64,000 nt of DNA, taken from the NCBI GenBank assembly GCA_029964075.1, contig CM057146.1:5599501-5663500 (forward strand), in the 5' to 3' direction. Each line of letters starts with the position of its first letter. Position 1 is the stretch's first letter. This DNA is from Patiria pectinifera. Lineage: Eukaryota; Echinodermata; Asteroidea; Valvatida; Asterinidae. The notes beneath the pieces were generated by a model, which saw only the letters and a program-made list of their open reading frames with translations, searched no databases and was not told where the DNA came from. The position numbers were made by a program, and so were the translations under genes. Positions 1-11,655 of this stretch are shown in pieces.

Positions 1-277
1 CCGAACTATTTACTGAAATGTCTCATGAGCCAAAATCCAACACTCTACAGTGGAACCAATTTTCAATTTTTTTTTCTCCAATGTTTCCAGAGACCTCCAC
101 GTAAAGTAAAATAAATTTTGCTTTTGCTGAGCAGTCTTGAATCAATCAATGCAAAATTCTCTGTCAAATTCTGGCAAGTTCGTGGTCACAAAGTCAGCAG
201 TGTTTTCAAATTTTCCAAAAACCAGTAATGTATCATAGCTTTAAGTTAGTTACATGTATGTGCAGGTACACTCCCAT

Positions 278-528
278 CATCAATGTCACGGCTCTGCTTA
301 CCATTATGCAAACAAATCCCCAATTACCGTTGCAGAAAATTCTGTGCTGATGGTTAGCGTATATCGCAGGTAAGCAAGAAACTCTAGCTTATGCGCATGT
401 GTATATCCCATAACCAAGGATAATGTGCTTTCAGGGTTAGCACAGAATTTTATTTTGCTACTGCTGTAAGCACAGGATGGTGATTGTAAGCGCGGAATTT
501 TGTGGTTAGCAGTGCCATGAAATTGGGT
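278..528. repeat. Degenerate inverted-repeat element, GGCCCAATTTCA family
   Basis: The stretch begins with a form of TCACGGCTCTGCTTACC and ends with GTTAGCAGTGCCATGAAATT, the reverse complement of the same type of terminus. Its ends match the better-preserved copies at 535-771 and 27556-27796. Between them lie several TAAGC/GTTAGC words that recur in the family. No transposase is present; it looks like a non-autonomous relic. Confidence 0.6.
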
Positions 529-534
529 TCAGGG

Positions 535-771
535 GCCAATTTCACGGCGCTGCTAAGCACAAAAATTTGATTAGCACAAAAAAAGTCTGGATTATAAAAG
601 CAGGTTACCAGCCAAAAATCTATGTGATGTATATTGCTCGTGATTAGTATTCAGCTGTTGTTTTCTTAGCATGAAAATCACATGGCGGTTTGGCTGGTAA
701 CCTGCTTTTATAAGCCAGACTTTTTGGGGGCAAAGCCAATTTGTGTGCTTAGCAGCGCCGTGAAATTGGGC
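535..771. repeat. Fold-back element with about 85-bp imperfect arms
   Basis: The left arm starts CCAATTTCACGGCGCTGCTA and runs through TAAAAGCAGGTTACCAGCCA. The right arm is its reverse complement with small indels and ends TAGCAGCGCCGTGAAATT. The arms meet around a spacer near 625-680. No open reading frame spans the element. It sits about 1.6 kb past the PKC stop and may be transcribed as a hairpin if the 3' UTR reaches this far. Confidence 0.75.
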
Positions 772-2366
772 ACATGTACATGAAATCTGTCTGACCTAAT
801 TAACACTTCTTCGTTCGTTTGCTGTCATTTTTTAGGATGCTTTTAGGTTGACAACTGAACAAGTCAAGGGATGGGTTTTTATGGGACAACCATAAACATG
901 CAGCAACAGTTCAACATTCCACAAAGCAAATACACGTACATCATAGCATGGCAACCAACACTCATGCACGGTAGACAAACAAACATGGTATCCAGCAAAA
1001 AGTCCAAGCAATGGGCCCTTTGGTTGGCTGGCATGGTAATTTGGTTGAAAGAGAAATGCAAAGGCAAGGTTTTTTTTAGCCACTTGAAAGGACAATAGAG
1101 AGTCTTTGTTTTGCAAGTGGAGCCTCGCTTTGGAATTCAATATGGCCATGCCGTGCAAAGCGTGAATACTCTAAAAGGGAAATGAAAACCTGAAGTTATT
1201 TCAACTGATTGCTGTTGAGTTTCCCGCTAAATATAGCACACTCTACGGGATGAATGGGCTTGCATGATACATAAATGAGGTTACACACCATAAATCTTGA
1301 AGGATTTCATTTAGCATGGACACAGCCATTTGCAAGCACATAGGTGGGGGTGTGGGAGAAAGAACTTCGCATACCAGCTCTGTGTGCAACCAATAGTCAG
1401 GGCTGCCATTAAAGTCAAACATGATGTATCAAGTTCGGTGCACACAGTCGTGTCTGAAAAGACAGACATGCTACATTCTTTGCACAAAAATGGCCACACA
1501 AAAAAGCCGCGTTTTTGTTGTAACTGTAAGGGCAACCTGATTAGAGGTTCCACAGAGAAGATACATAATACTGACAGCACAGACTTGAACATTTCCAGAA
1601 ACTGAAATACACCAAAACTACAATAATGTGCATAAATGAAAACAATGCAAATTTCTTTTCACTTTTCTTGTGGGGAGAGGATAGCATACATGTATGATGA
1701 CTGGCACCCTTTAAAAAAAAAACCTAGCCAAACCGAAGTGAAAAGCAGGGACAAGACTAAAGTAACTTAATCTAGATGTGCCCCGGAAAGACATTGTTAT
1801 AAAAACTTGAGCAAATTTTGCTTGGCCTCAAGGAAACTGCATTCAACACTTGGCATTCCACTTCTGTATTTCCGGTACCTGAAGGGTGAGCCTACTGTCT
1901 TCTGGCTGACTGACTCCCCGAGTATACATAATGTACTAAAGTATGACTTATTTCCAGTCCAGCTTGAGGTTAGGCAAGCCCAGTCAATTGTTTTCTGTCA
2001 ATGGTTAAACTTGAATAATTTAATTCCTCAAAATTATCAACTTCCCCTTTCCTTAACCTCCCTGTAACAATTTCAGCTCACAATATTTTGGTCAGATTTC
2101 AAAGCCTGCAATGACCTGCCCAAACCTTGTCAGGCACTGCAAACCAACATAAACTATTTCACGTGCTCCAACATGCAAAAATGTACCGTATTAAACCCAT
2201 AATTCCAGCTAGTACCCAGTAAGGCAGACCAAGTTTGGCCTAGACCACACGGCAAAAGGCCAAGTACAAAATTAAACTCAGCAGCCCGAAAAAAACCACA
2301 GCAGAAAGGCCCCAGCAGCTTGACAGAGGTTAGTACTGCGGCAGCACTGGTGGTCCGTCTACCAGA

Positions 2367-2519
2367 CTATGTCTGAGCCTCGAAATAGGGGTTGACGTAG
2401 CTGAAGCCGGCAAAATCGTCCTCATTCAGGGCTCTGATAATCATTTGATCGGTAGGGGTTAGTGTCACCGGGTTGTTGGTGAAATAGGGGTCAAAATTTT
2501 CAGCGTCCCTGGAGGATTT
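2367..2519 (-). CDS. PRKCA-like: cPKC exon J: C-terminal V5 tail and stop
   Basis: The acceptor is TTTTCTGTGACAG; 50 codons precede stop TAG at 2367-2369. KSSRDAENFDPYFTNNP leads into the turn motif TLTPTDQ, where the Thr matches the TPPDQ phosphosite, and the hydrophobic motif FAGFSYV, where the Ser matches the FEGFSYV phosphosite. The protein ends YVNPYFEAQT. These sites are processed by mTORC2-dependent and auto-phosphorylation in known cPKCs. Vertebrate PRKCB has two alternative last exons; I saw no second V5-like exon between 2520 and 5813. The exon is followed (toward 1) by the presumed 3' UTR. Confidence 0.95.
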   Translation of the reverse strand, partial: KSSRDAENFDPYFTNNPVTLTPTDQMIIRALNEDDFAGFSYVNPYFEAQT

Positions 2520-3689
2520 CTGTCACAGAAAACAAACAAAAGCGGGAAAAGAAAAAAAAAATACACAAGTAGGGGAGAGACATAAATGGTGTTGAAGGGG
2601 GGGGGGGGGTTTACCAATACAAATATGTGATACCAGTACTTAAACCACTGGGATACATGGACAATCAACATGGGGAACCAGTGCTATTTGGGTACCGATT
2701 GACAGGACAGGGTTGAACTGCTTGAGTGAGGCTTCAAATTGCCAAAGAAACATAGTCGGGAATCATTTTCAAAACTCTTTTACCAATTCTCAAACTCTGG
2801 AAACCATGCCAAAAGCTATAAAGCTCTCAGCTCAAAACCAAACTTTATTTGGAAGGATTACATGTGTACTGTAGCAATTTTAAAAGTGGTTGAGTGCATC
2901 ATTGTTTACAATCTTGATGAATGATCTAGAAGCAGTGGTGAAATTGGCATTAAGATGTATTTTTGGGGTGTTTTTTTTTGCAGCTGTTGCCATCATCAAC
3001 CAAAAAGATAACAACTGCTTCAAAATGTTTGGTTAATTCAGTTCCTAGGTGCAATTTGAAGCGACAAACTCACAATAGTTCTCATGTAGTACAGGGAGAC
3101 ATACTTGGGCGAAGTTAGGCCTTTTATGTAGAAAACTCCACACAAAAAAAGAGAAATGCATTTTTTGACGGATTTTTCCTGGTTTTACCAATCCAGAGCT
3201 AATAGCCCAATGTCTGAAGAATTTCTTTTGTAAAGAACAAAGGAACATAGCAAGCGCGACTTGGCCCAAGTAGGCTGAAGGGGAAACTGCAGAACTTAAG
3301 ATATTAAAAAGAAAAGCGATTTCTAAGAACTAGCTAGGGGAGGGGGTGGGGCAGGCATCCAGCTACGAAACTTACAGGTTGTAAAAGGGGTATATGTGCT
3401 GACAATCAGGGGATAAAACACTGGAACGTTTTTCTACCAAGGGCACAAAAAAAAATAACTCGGAAAACGGGGGAGGAGTGTCTGTCTACAAAATGATATC
3501 ACCAAACTTGGCCAAGACATATGAGGAGTGTTGTTGTTCAGACCTTGTCTAAGTTCCAAGCAATAAAATTTCAAAAGCTAAGGATTTCGAATATGCTCCA
3601 AATTTACGTTAATTCGAGTTTAAATTTCCAGTTGTCGACTCAAATGAACATCGAGTCTTCTTCATCACTGTTGTAAGATTATGTCTATG

Positions 3690-4220
3690 GATGCACTATG
3701 TAACAAATCTCTCTTGTGAATTTGTGTGGTTTTGAACAGAACTGGCCGGGGGAACTCAACGCTTCTGACAGTATGCTCTGCCTGTCGTCAGTTCAGTGTC
3801 TCCTGATGACAGACAGAGACTATGGGCTCCGTGCACCAACAAAAGAGGGCGCCCTTTTCCTAGCAACGACGTCCCATGGGCGAGACACATACATTTCGCT
3901 GGTTGACGCGCGCGCACCGTTCCTTGTGTGTGACACACGTACACCAGTGGCCGCGCTCCAAGGCAAAATATTGCAGTCAGGCAAGATCATAATTAACATT
4001 TACTATGGCGATTTTAGATAGCATCGTTCGGTCACCCCCAACTGTACTTTGTTTACCGGTGAGGGGGTACTTGTGAACGGAGCGGATAAGGTCCCAAACA
4101 TTGAGTTTGCCCAGTTCAAAACCTCACGAACTAACAAAAATAGATTTGTCACATGATGCTACCGTAAACTTTATCTTATTGTTATTTTCACCACACAAAC
4201 CTTCAAATCTTATTCATCCA
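3690..4220. repeat. Degenerate copy of the 52.3-kb palindromic element, interrupted
   Basis: The block around 3700-3800 (CTCTTGTGAATTTGTGTGGT, then ACTCAACGCTTCTGACAGTA, then TGCTCTGCCTGTCGTCAG) parallels the left arm and centre of the 52267-52498 palindrome. The block at 4150-4200 (CACATGATGCTACCGTAAAC) parallels its right end. About 350 bp of unrelated DNA separates them. The copy is mutated at the core GAAAC. Confidence 0.6.
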
Positions 4221-4815
4221 TGTTAGCGACTAGAACTCAGACAAGGACCAAACCACAACACTGATACGAATATGGTTACAAGTAGGAATTTTGGAGTGCG
4301 CTCACAACATGATGGCACCATCACATCAGTGGTTATGCACCACAACTGTTCTTGTGTAGGGGATGCGTTTGGTGGCACATTAGTGTCATGAAATACCAAA
4401 TGAGTATACAACTGTGAACAGGAGCGAAAATCAATGCTTCTTCTAATCTACAAAGGAGGGGGGGTCCAATTAAGACGGTCGAGGTGGTTGGCAAAACACA
4501 TGCATGGATTTGTAACTAAATGAAAGCACCCTCTATCTTTTTTTAATGGGTTAAGATGTACGTAGAAAAGAGAGCAATTTACCGATTTCTGAGAGTTTGG
4601 AAATCTGGTCTACTTGATAGGGAATAAACTACCAGCATTTGTTAAACTACGCATTTGTAAACTATGTAAGGATGTAAGAAAATAACAATTTAATTCTCAT
4701 GAAAAATATGACAGGTTTCTAATCATTATGGTCTAATTGTAATATGAGGTTTCCTATCTTTATTTATCAGTACTGCTTTCCAAGAGCTTGCGACAAAAAT
4801 GTCCCGAAGCTACTA

Positions 4816-4836
4816 GTGCGGGATTCGAACCCAAGA
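4816..4836 (-). repeat. tRNA-like B box, probable SINE fragment
   Basis: On the minus strand the sequence reads GGGTTCGAATCCCGCACTAG, a near-perfect pol III B box. No clear A box lies at the expected distance (higher coordinates), so this is a relic of a tRNA-derived SINE rather than a tRNA gene. Confidence 0.45.
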
Positions 4837-5813
4837 CTCCCTGCTTATGAAACATCTGCACTGACAAGCAGGAAGTTAGGGTTCACATCCAACCCAAGTA
4901 GCCCCAGTCACGTTATCTCACAGCCTCAAGGAAAAGCACATTGGGTTACGTAACCTTGATACAATATTACATTAGATCTATACAGAGCAATTAGCCTTCA
5001 AGAAATATGGCCGACAAAACAGGAGTTTACTATTTGGAGAGGGGTCAACTCTTTTTTGAATTAACTCCCATTTACCAACATCAAATAGCGTTCTCATATT
5101 GTGTCGGCCATACTTCAGAAAGGCTAATTTTAACATCAGGCACAGCCTCGTTTCCACGGGTACGATCTTGCTGCACCATATTGGTTCCCACTATGCCTTG
5201 CGCAATCTTAACCCCTGGTATTTTGTAATGTAAATCTTGCACTACTCGGGAGATTTTAAATTAGGACTGCAGTCGATGTGTTGAAAGCGTGACGCAGTGC
5301 TTTTCTATTTTTTTAGAATCAGTGGTTTTTTTTCAAAGATGAGGCTTTGACGTCGCGTTGCCAGAATTTATAATGTGAATACTTTTGTCATCACACAAGA
5401 TACAGGTTTTTTGGGCAAAAAAAACAACGAGGCTTCCAGACTTTCCATATAGTGGAGCCATCGCGCAGTGCTGAAAAAAATGTTCATACGTGAAGTGACG
5501 TGCAGGAGATAACGTAAGCGCATATAGTGCTAGCAGCCTTCAAAATATGCTGGCAGTACACTCTGAATCAGCGTCGTTTTTGTATTCCACACGACCAGGG
5601 GTTAGTGAAGGAACGCAAATGCAGCCCATGGAGTCGAGGCTGTATCACGCAGGATAAATTATTCATGATATTAACTACGTAGAGACAGAAGAAATGAGGA
5701 AAGGAATGATTCAATACAGAAAAGACGGAAGAAATCCAAGATATCAAAGAAAGAAAACACTGGAAGAATTTAAAGAGACAAAGACGGAAGACAAAGATGG
5801 AAGGAGCACTTAC

Positions 5814-5954
5814 AATTTTGGGGACGAAGGGAGGTTGAACCTCTCTATCGACCAGCTTGCCCCAGTCGATACGCCTGAAGAAGGGATGCTCCTGAATGTC
5901 CTTGCTGGCATTGGGACCACTACCTAGCCTCTTAGCGGGATGCTTGGTCAGAAA
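5814..5954 (-). CDS. PRKCA-like: cPKC exon I: end of kinase domain
   Basis: This is a 47-codon phase-0 exon, with acceptor ATATCACTGTCCAG and donor ATT|GTAAGT. The peptide [20 protein letters not shown] continues [20 protein letters not shown] and PPFVPKI. It contains the conserved Arg of subdomain XI (KRLG) and the HPFFRRIDW block that closes the kinase fold, then the start of the AGC C-tail (PPFVPK). GPNASKD replaces the vertebrate GPEGERD, an ordinary surface-loop difference. Confidence 0.96.
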
Positions 5955-6398
5955 CTGGACAGTGATATCAACAACAAAAAAGCAAGGAATTTGAGCTTAA
6001 AGTCAGAGTCAATAATCATTGATCTGTTTCATACAGATATTTCAGTCTGAACTCCACCTGTGCTGACCTACAGTTGACCCTAATAGGTTTGGTTACAGAC
6101 AGGCAGACTTCAAGTATGGATTTTCCATTCGCTAGATGCTTGAGTTGTTCCAGAGAATTGTTCTTTAAGAATGATTTGTGATTTGATCCAAGATTTGACC
6201 TGTGATGTTACTTGGTTTTCACTTGTGTTTTGACTTGTGATTGGACTTGTGTTTGGACCTGTTTTGACCTGTGTTTTGACTTTGTGATTTGACAAGTACT
6301 TTGACTTGAAGTGGAAAGCAGAGAACAGCAATAAGCAAATTCTTTTTGTGCTGAGCAGCTCTCAGTAACTGATCCCCAGTTATTTGCCACATACTCAC
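5955..6398 (-). repeat. Short intron H-I with degenerate 11-12 bp TTGACTTGTGA repeats
   Basis: Within this 444-bp intron, 6190-6310 is an irregular tandem of TTGACTTGTGA/TTTGGACCTGTG words. Reverse-complemented they read AATCACAAGTC, close to the GATCACGAGTC unit of the satellite at 24850-25146. The rest of the intron shows nothing. Confidence 0.6.
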
Positions 6399-6506
6399 CC
6401 CTTTACAGATGGAGATAGCCTCTTTGGACATGGACTTGGGGTAGGATACGTTGTGCTCCATGATGGACTGGAATAACTCGTCTTCATCTTCACCGTCAAA
6501 CGGGGG
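6399..6506 (-). CDS. PRKCA-like: cPKC exon H: kinase C-lobe
   Basis: This is a 36-codon phase-0 exon, with acceptor CATTTTCTTCAG and donor GGG|GTGAGT. The peptide [20 protein letters not shown] continues [16 protein letters not shown]. It is almost residue-for-residue the vertebrate block between AGQ and the LMTKHP segment, so no coding sequence is lost at either border. The neighbouring intron (5955-6398) is the shortest in the model. Confidence 0.96.
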
Positions 6507-6973
6507 CTGAAGAAAATGAACATACAACAAGACAGTAAGTAGATAAAACAGCCTAGAATCACAAGATGAAGGCATCAATAATGGCAGGCATCAACGCACC
6601 ATCCCCCTTTTGGCCATATAAGCCCCGCCCACCTTTGGTCCGTGTATTTTCTCACAATGCTTGTGACCGAGTCTGACCTAGACCAAAGACCTGACCTCAT
6701 AACACACGTGTACATGAGGACAGGCAACGGCCTCACGCTTCTGCTACCTTGTCGTCTTGGCTGTGCACCTTCCCCTAAAGGTTGATAGGCCAACCTTTCT
6801 GGCACACTCATGCGCCACGTGTAGCACAGCATCCTATTGGAACACGCACAGATATTGAAATTTGGTTGACCCCTATGTGATGGGTCGATCTGACAATCGA
6901 CGCACTGGGTGGTATCAGATTTTCAATGGTCCGTCATGGTCCGCCATTTTGAGTCTGTTTTAGACTAAGCTTG

Positions 6974-7071
6974 ACCCAGCTACCTGGGTCACCTGATCAA
7001 ATGTAGCTATGTGATTGGACAAAAACCCAGCTACCGTGGTCACCTGATCAAATGTTGCTATGTGATTGGCC
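6974..7071. repeat. 47-bp direct duplication
   Basis: Two copies of ACCCAGCTAC...GTGATTGG (6974-7020 and 7025-7071), separated by AAAA, differ at only a few positions. Each contains GGTCACCTGATCAAATGT. It is a simple local duplication without coding potential. Confidence 0.85.
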
Positions 7072-7520
7072 GATGCGCACGGTTGATTGACAGGCATGGA
7101 TGGGTTCCATAAAGAGTCTGCAAACAGTTTGCACAACTGTAGAATTCTGCGCTATAATTAGTACCAGCAAGTCTGCACACTAGCCAGTCTCTACTCTAGG
7201 GTACAGAATTGATTCCCTTAATTAGACAAATGTTTAGAAACATACGTAGATGAATGTTTAGAAACAATCTACTATGTACCAATGTACATTAGCTTATCTT
7301 CTTCAGCTTGCGTCCCTTTTGTGTTGAAATTTCGACTTGCCATTATGAAAAAAGCTAATAAATAACGCACGGGATTAAACTATCTGCCGAGTCCTTAACC
7401 TAATTACTGATGGAAAATTTGCAAATTATGATCGGCCATCAGATAAAAATGGATTGGATCCCTGGCTACATGGCATAAACAGTTGTATGGCTTATGACAA
7501 AATTGGGAACCGCCAACGTA

Positions 7521-7593
7521 GGGCTGGATAGCTCAGTTGGTAGAGCACCGCAACGGCAATCCGGAGGTCACACGTTCAAACCCAGCTCCAGTC
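7521..7593 (+). repeat. tRNA-derived SINE head (A and B boxes)
   Basis: GGGCTGGATAGCTCAGTTGG, then TAGAGC, gives an A box, and ACGTTCAAACCCAGCTCCAG gives a B box 3' of it. The 5' GCTGGA can pair with the 3' TCCAG, so a tRNA-like fold is possible. The same head occurs at 17271-17343 and 28058-28132, which argues for a SINE family rather than a functional tRNA gene. Confidence 0.75.
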
Positions 7594-7726
7594 AGTTTCT
7601 CTGATCAACTTATAAAAATGGACTTGCTCAGTAAAATTTGGTACTGGAAGTGTTCAGTGACAAATCAACATTGTTCTGGTTTACATTTTGTGGGAGCAGT
7701 TTATTTCACCCTCTGAGATGCATTTG

Positions 7727-8220
7727 TTAAAGAGGTTGTGGAATGCTCGAAGACATTTCCGTCATTTTTCGGGTATATGTAGCCTAAGGTGTGATGAAAT
7801 AAAAACGACTATTGTTTCTGTCATGAAATGAGTACAAAAGGTACTTTTGAGAGCTGTTTTTCAAGTCCTGTCATGCCTGTTTCGACCTGAACGTGCAATT
7901 TGTGTAAAAGTCATCGTTGCGGGCAGCAAACAAAAAAGAGTAAATCGTGACGTAATAAACAGGACTCCCGATGCAGAGTAGCATAAACGAGTCCTGTTTA
8001 TTACGTCACGATTTACTGTGTTTTGTTTGCTGCCCGCAACGACGACTTTTACACAAATTGCACGTTCAGGTCGAAACAGGACCTGAAAAATAGCTCTCAA
8101 AAGTACCTTTTGTACTCATTTCATGACAGAAACAATAGTCGTTTTTATTTCCTCACACCTTAGACTACATATACCCAAAAAATGACGGAAATGTCTTCGA
8201 GCATTCCACAACCTCTTTAA
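7727..8220. mobile_element. Long fold-back element with TTAA target duplications
   Basis: The left arm 7731-7966 and right arm 7990-8216 are near-perfect reverse complements around a 23-nt loop (7967-7989). The element begins AGAGGTTGTGGAATGCTCG and ends CGAGCATTCCACAACCTCT, and is flanked by TTAA at 7727-7730 and 8217-8220. TTAA duplication is typical of piggyBac and Kolobok-type transposons; which of them mobilised this one is inference. It has no transposase frame. Being inside a PKC intron, its transcript would fold into a duplex of roughly 230 bp. Confidence 0.9.
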
Positions 8221-8281
8221 TAAACACTATGAAGCACATTAACGTATAATTCCATGATATCCAACGTAGTATCTACTTTAC

Positions 8282-8362
8282 CTGGCCCGCTAGCATTTCA
8301 TACAGTAGTACACCGTAGGCCCACCAGTCCACAGCCTTCCCATAAGGCTGTAAGGCAACAAT
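8282..8362 (-). CDS. PRKCA-like: cPKC exon G: kinase C-lobe, short exon
   Basis: This is a 27-codon phase-0 exon, with acceptor TTCTGTGTTCAG and donor CAG|GTAAAG. The peptide is [17 protein letters not shown] followed by [10 protein letters not shown]. It follows APE of exon F directly, giving [12 protein letters not shown], equivalent to APEIIAYQPYGK in vertebrate PKC alpha. A second AG five codons further in (TTACAG|CCT) would drop IVALQ and break the homology, so the upstream acceptor is preferred. The invariant Asp of subdomain IX (VDWWAYG) is present. Confidence 0.95.
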
Positions 8363-10018
<1,656 letters not shown>

Positions 10019-10092
10019 TTAATCAAGAGAGACACTCACGGTGGCCCCCAGCAATGGGGGAAGTATTGTGCCAGCTATTGTACAAATTAAAC

Positions 10093-10363
10093 CACGGATC
10101 CTCTACACAAGGATAAACGACTCATCTGAGCTTGTGTACAAAATGCACCGAACGGATTGTCTACATGCGCGATATACCGCGTCCGCACATAGAAAAACGC
10201 ATAGAACATGTAGAACAATGCGCGCGCACCATGATCGCCGACAGCTGGCATCCAGACAGAATTTAACCACTGCAAGACTGCAGTCGCGCACTGAGTCTTG
10301 CCCTTATCACGCCTCTAACCAGAAATTTGGGGAAGTCATTTATCCTTGCGTAGAGGATCCGTG
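10093..10363. mobile_element. MITE, about 35-bp terminal inverted repeats
   Basis: The left end reads CACGGATCCTCTACACAAGG, then ATAAACGACT. The right end, reverse-complemented, reads CACGGATCCTCTACGCAAGG, then ATAAATGACT. The 270-bp interior has no gene. The target duplication is unclear. Confidence 0.8.
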
Positions 10364-10598
10364 TGCAAACTAACCAGTCCATGGAGGTTACTCTGAACAA
10401 TAACCTGCCTCAATGCTTTCACCATTAAAGGAGATTCATTGTGTCTGTACAGCGACCTTGTCATTTTACAGGATGCTTTAGACTGTCATTTACCAACATC
10501 CTAGTAAGGTATTTCTTAAAAACTTGGTAGTTTTATTTTTCGATGTTTGCAAATGTTGTATATTCCCTTTAAACCTAGCCTCCCAGGGTAATCCTGCG

Positions 10599-10760
10599 GA
10601 GTTCGGGCGGTCCGTTCTTGACACGGGTATATTGTCCGTGCAAGACCCCGACAGATAGTTGGTGTGTGATCCTGTTCCGAGTGCAGTGTTCGAAGGTCGT
10701 GTTCCCGCCGTTCGAGGGCGAGAATGGTATACACGTGTCAAGAACAGACTGCCCGAACTC
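10599..10760. mobile_element. MITE, about 35-bp terminal inverted repeats
   Basis: The left end GAGTTCGGGCGGTCCGTTCT, then TGACACGGGTATA, matches the reverse complement of the right end (GAGTTCGGGCAGTCTGTTCT, then TGACACGTGTATA). At 162 bp it is GC-richer than its surroundings and non-coding. Confidence 0.8.
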
Positions 10761-10913
10761 GGCCCTTGAGTATTCTACGGAGGATGTCACAGCACTTTTT
10801 GCCAACCACTTAATTTAATTTGGTCCTTGTCATATTTAAACAGGGTCAATACAAAAGGGTGGCATATTCAAGCCAAGTTCTGAGGAAAGCCATAACATTT
10901 AGGGTTCACTCAC

Positions 10914-11179
10914 ACAGCATGCGGTTCCTTGAACTTGCCCACTTTCTGGATCTGGAACATGAGGTCGCCGCCGTTGACGTACTCCATGACAAAGTAGAGC
11001 CGGTCGGCGGTCTGAAAACAGGAATGGAGCTGGGTCAGGAATAGAGGTTTGCTCTCCAGGGCCAGGACGCGCTTCTCCGTCATGGTGCACTCGATGTCAT
11101 CGTCCTGAACGATGACGTCCTTCTTCAGGACTTTGATTGCATAGAGCTCCTCTGTGCCCTTCTTCTCTGCCAGCATCAC
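10914..11179 (-). CDS. PRKCA-like: cPKC exon E: kinase N-lobe
   Basis: The acceptor is CATCCCCAG and the donor GT|GTGAGT; the exon has 88 codons plus two bases, which complete a Val codon with exon [21 protein letters not shown] contains the ATP-anchoring Lys of the AIK motif. It is followed by the alphaC region [20 protein letters not shown] with the expected Glu, then [20 protein letters not shown] with the gatekeeper Met and hinge EYVNGGDLM, and finally [10 protein letters not shown]. All N-lobe landmarks of a catalytically competent AGC kinase are present. The plus-strand frame at 10820-11044 is its mirror image and is not a gene. Confidence 0.97.
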
Positions 11180-11655
11180 CTGGGGATGGGTGAAAGAAAA
11201 GACAGAAATGGAGTACTGTGGGATTCAAACCTGTCACCACCGGGATGCTGCTCCAGTGAGGTGATACTGCTCCAACCGAGGTTTCCAAACTACAGATGCC
11301 GTGCACGTGTACAACGTTATTAATTGGTGTAAATTGAGGATTTTCTTTTGTTCCGCTGCCTTTGTTTGTACTCTTTTTTGCAACAGCTCTCATTGGTTTT
11401 GTACACGTTTTCTAATCGAGGTCATCCTCGATTTGGTTCCTGTCCTCGATTCACCGATGATGTTGCACGTGTGTGTCCTCGATTTACACCATAAACAAAC
11501 GCTCCCTTACTGGTGACAATATACAGTGAAATCTCAAGAAGTCAAACCAGAAGGGAACAGATAGAAAGTTTGAGATATCCCAAGTTCGAGTTACGTATAG
11601 TTCCCAATGTTTCTACGATCACGTACATATGCATATGGGTGACTGCTCTACATGT

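Larger units (their letters stand above)
1..2366. other. 3' UTR and downstream DNA of the cPKC gene
   Basis: No coding exon is recognisable. The part next to the stop is presumably 3' UTR, read toward position 1. A minus-strand AATAAA (TTTATT on the plus strand) occurs near 449, inside a repeat, so the true polyadenylation site cannot be set. Two inverted-repeat elements at 278-528 and 535-771 are listed separately. Between about 772 and 2366 I see only short open frames on both strands with no family resemblance, and a G-run near 2598. Confidence 0.5.
2520..5813 (-). other. Intron I-J of the cPKC gene
   Basis: A 3.3-kb intron. It holds a degenerate copy of the palindromic element that is better preserved near 52.3 kb (pieces at 3690-3800 and 4145-4220), a short block near 3824 that resembles the end of the element at 14941-15210, and a tRNA-like B box near 4816-4836. 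No alternative V5 exon was seen. The rest shows nothing recognisable. Confidence 0.7.
6507..8281 (-). other. Intron G-H with tandem duplication, SINE and long hairpin
   Basis: The intron contains a 47-bp tandem duplication (6974-7071), a tRNA-derived SINE head (7521-7593) and a TTAA-flanked fold-back element (7727-8220), each listed separately. The remaining DNA, including 6507-6970 and 7080-7510, shows no recognisable feature. Confidence 0.7.

Noticed and set aside
5694-5927. Plus-strand 77-codon frame
   Set aside because: Antisense shadow of PKC exon I plus A/G-rich intron.
7521-7593. Functional tRNA gene
   Set aside because: Same head repeated at 17271 and 28058, diverged anticodon arm, and no clean seven-base acceptor stem; a SINE is the better explanation.
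8347-8362. Alternative start of exon G at the internal TTACAG
   Set aside because: Using it would delete IVALQ, which matches IIAYQ of other PKCs in the right place.
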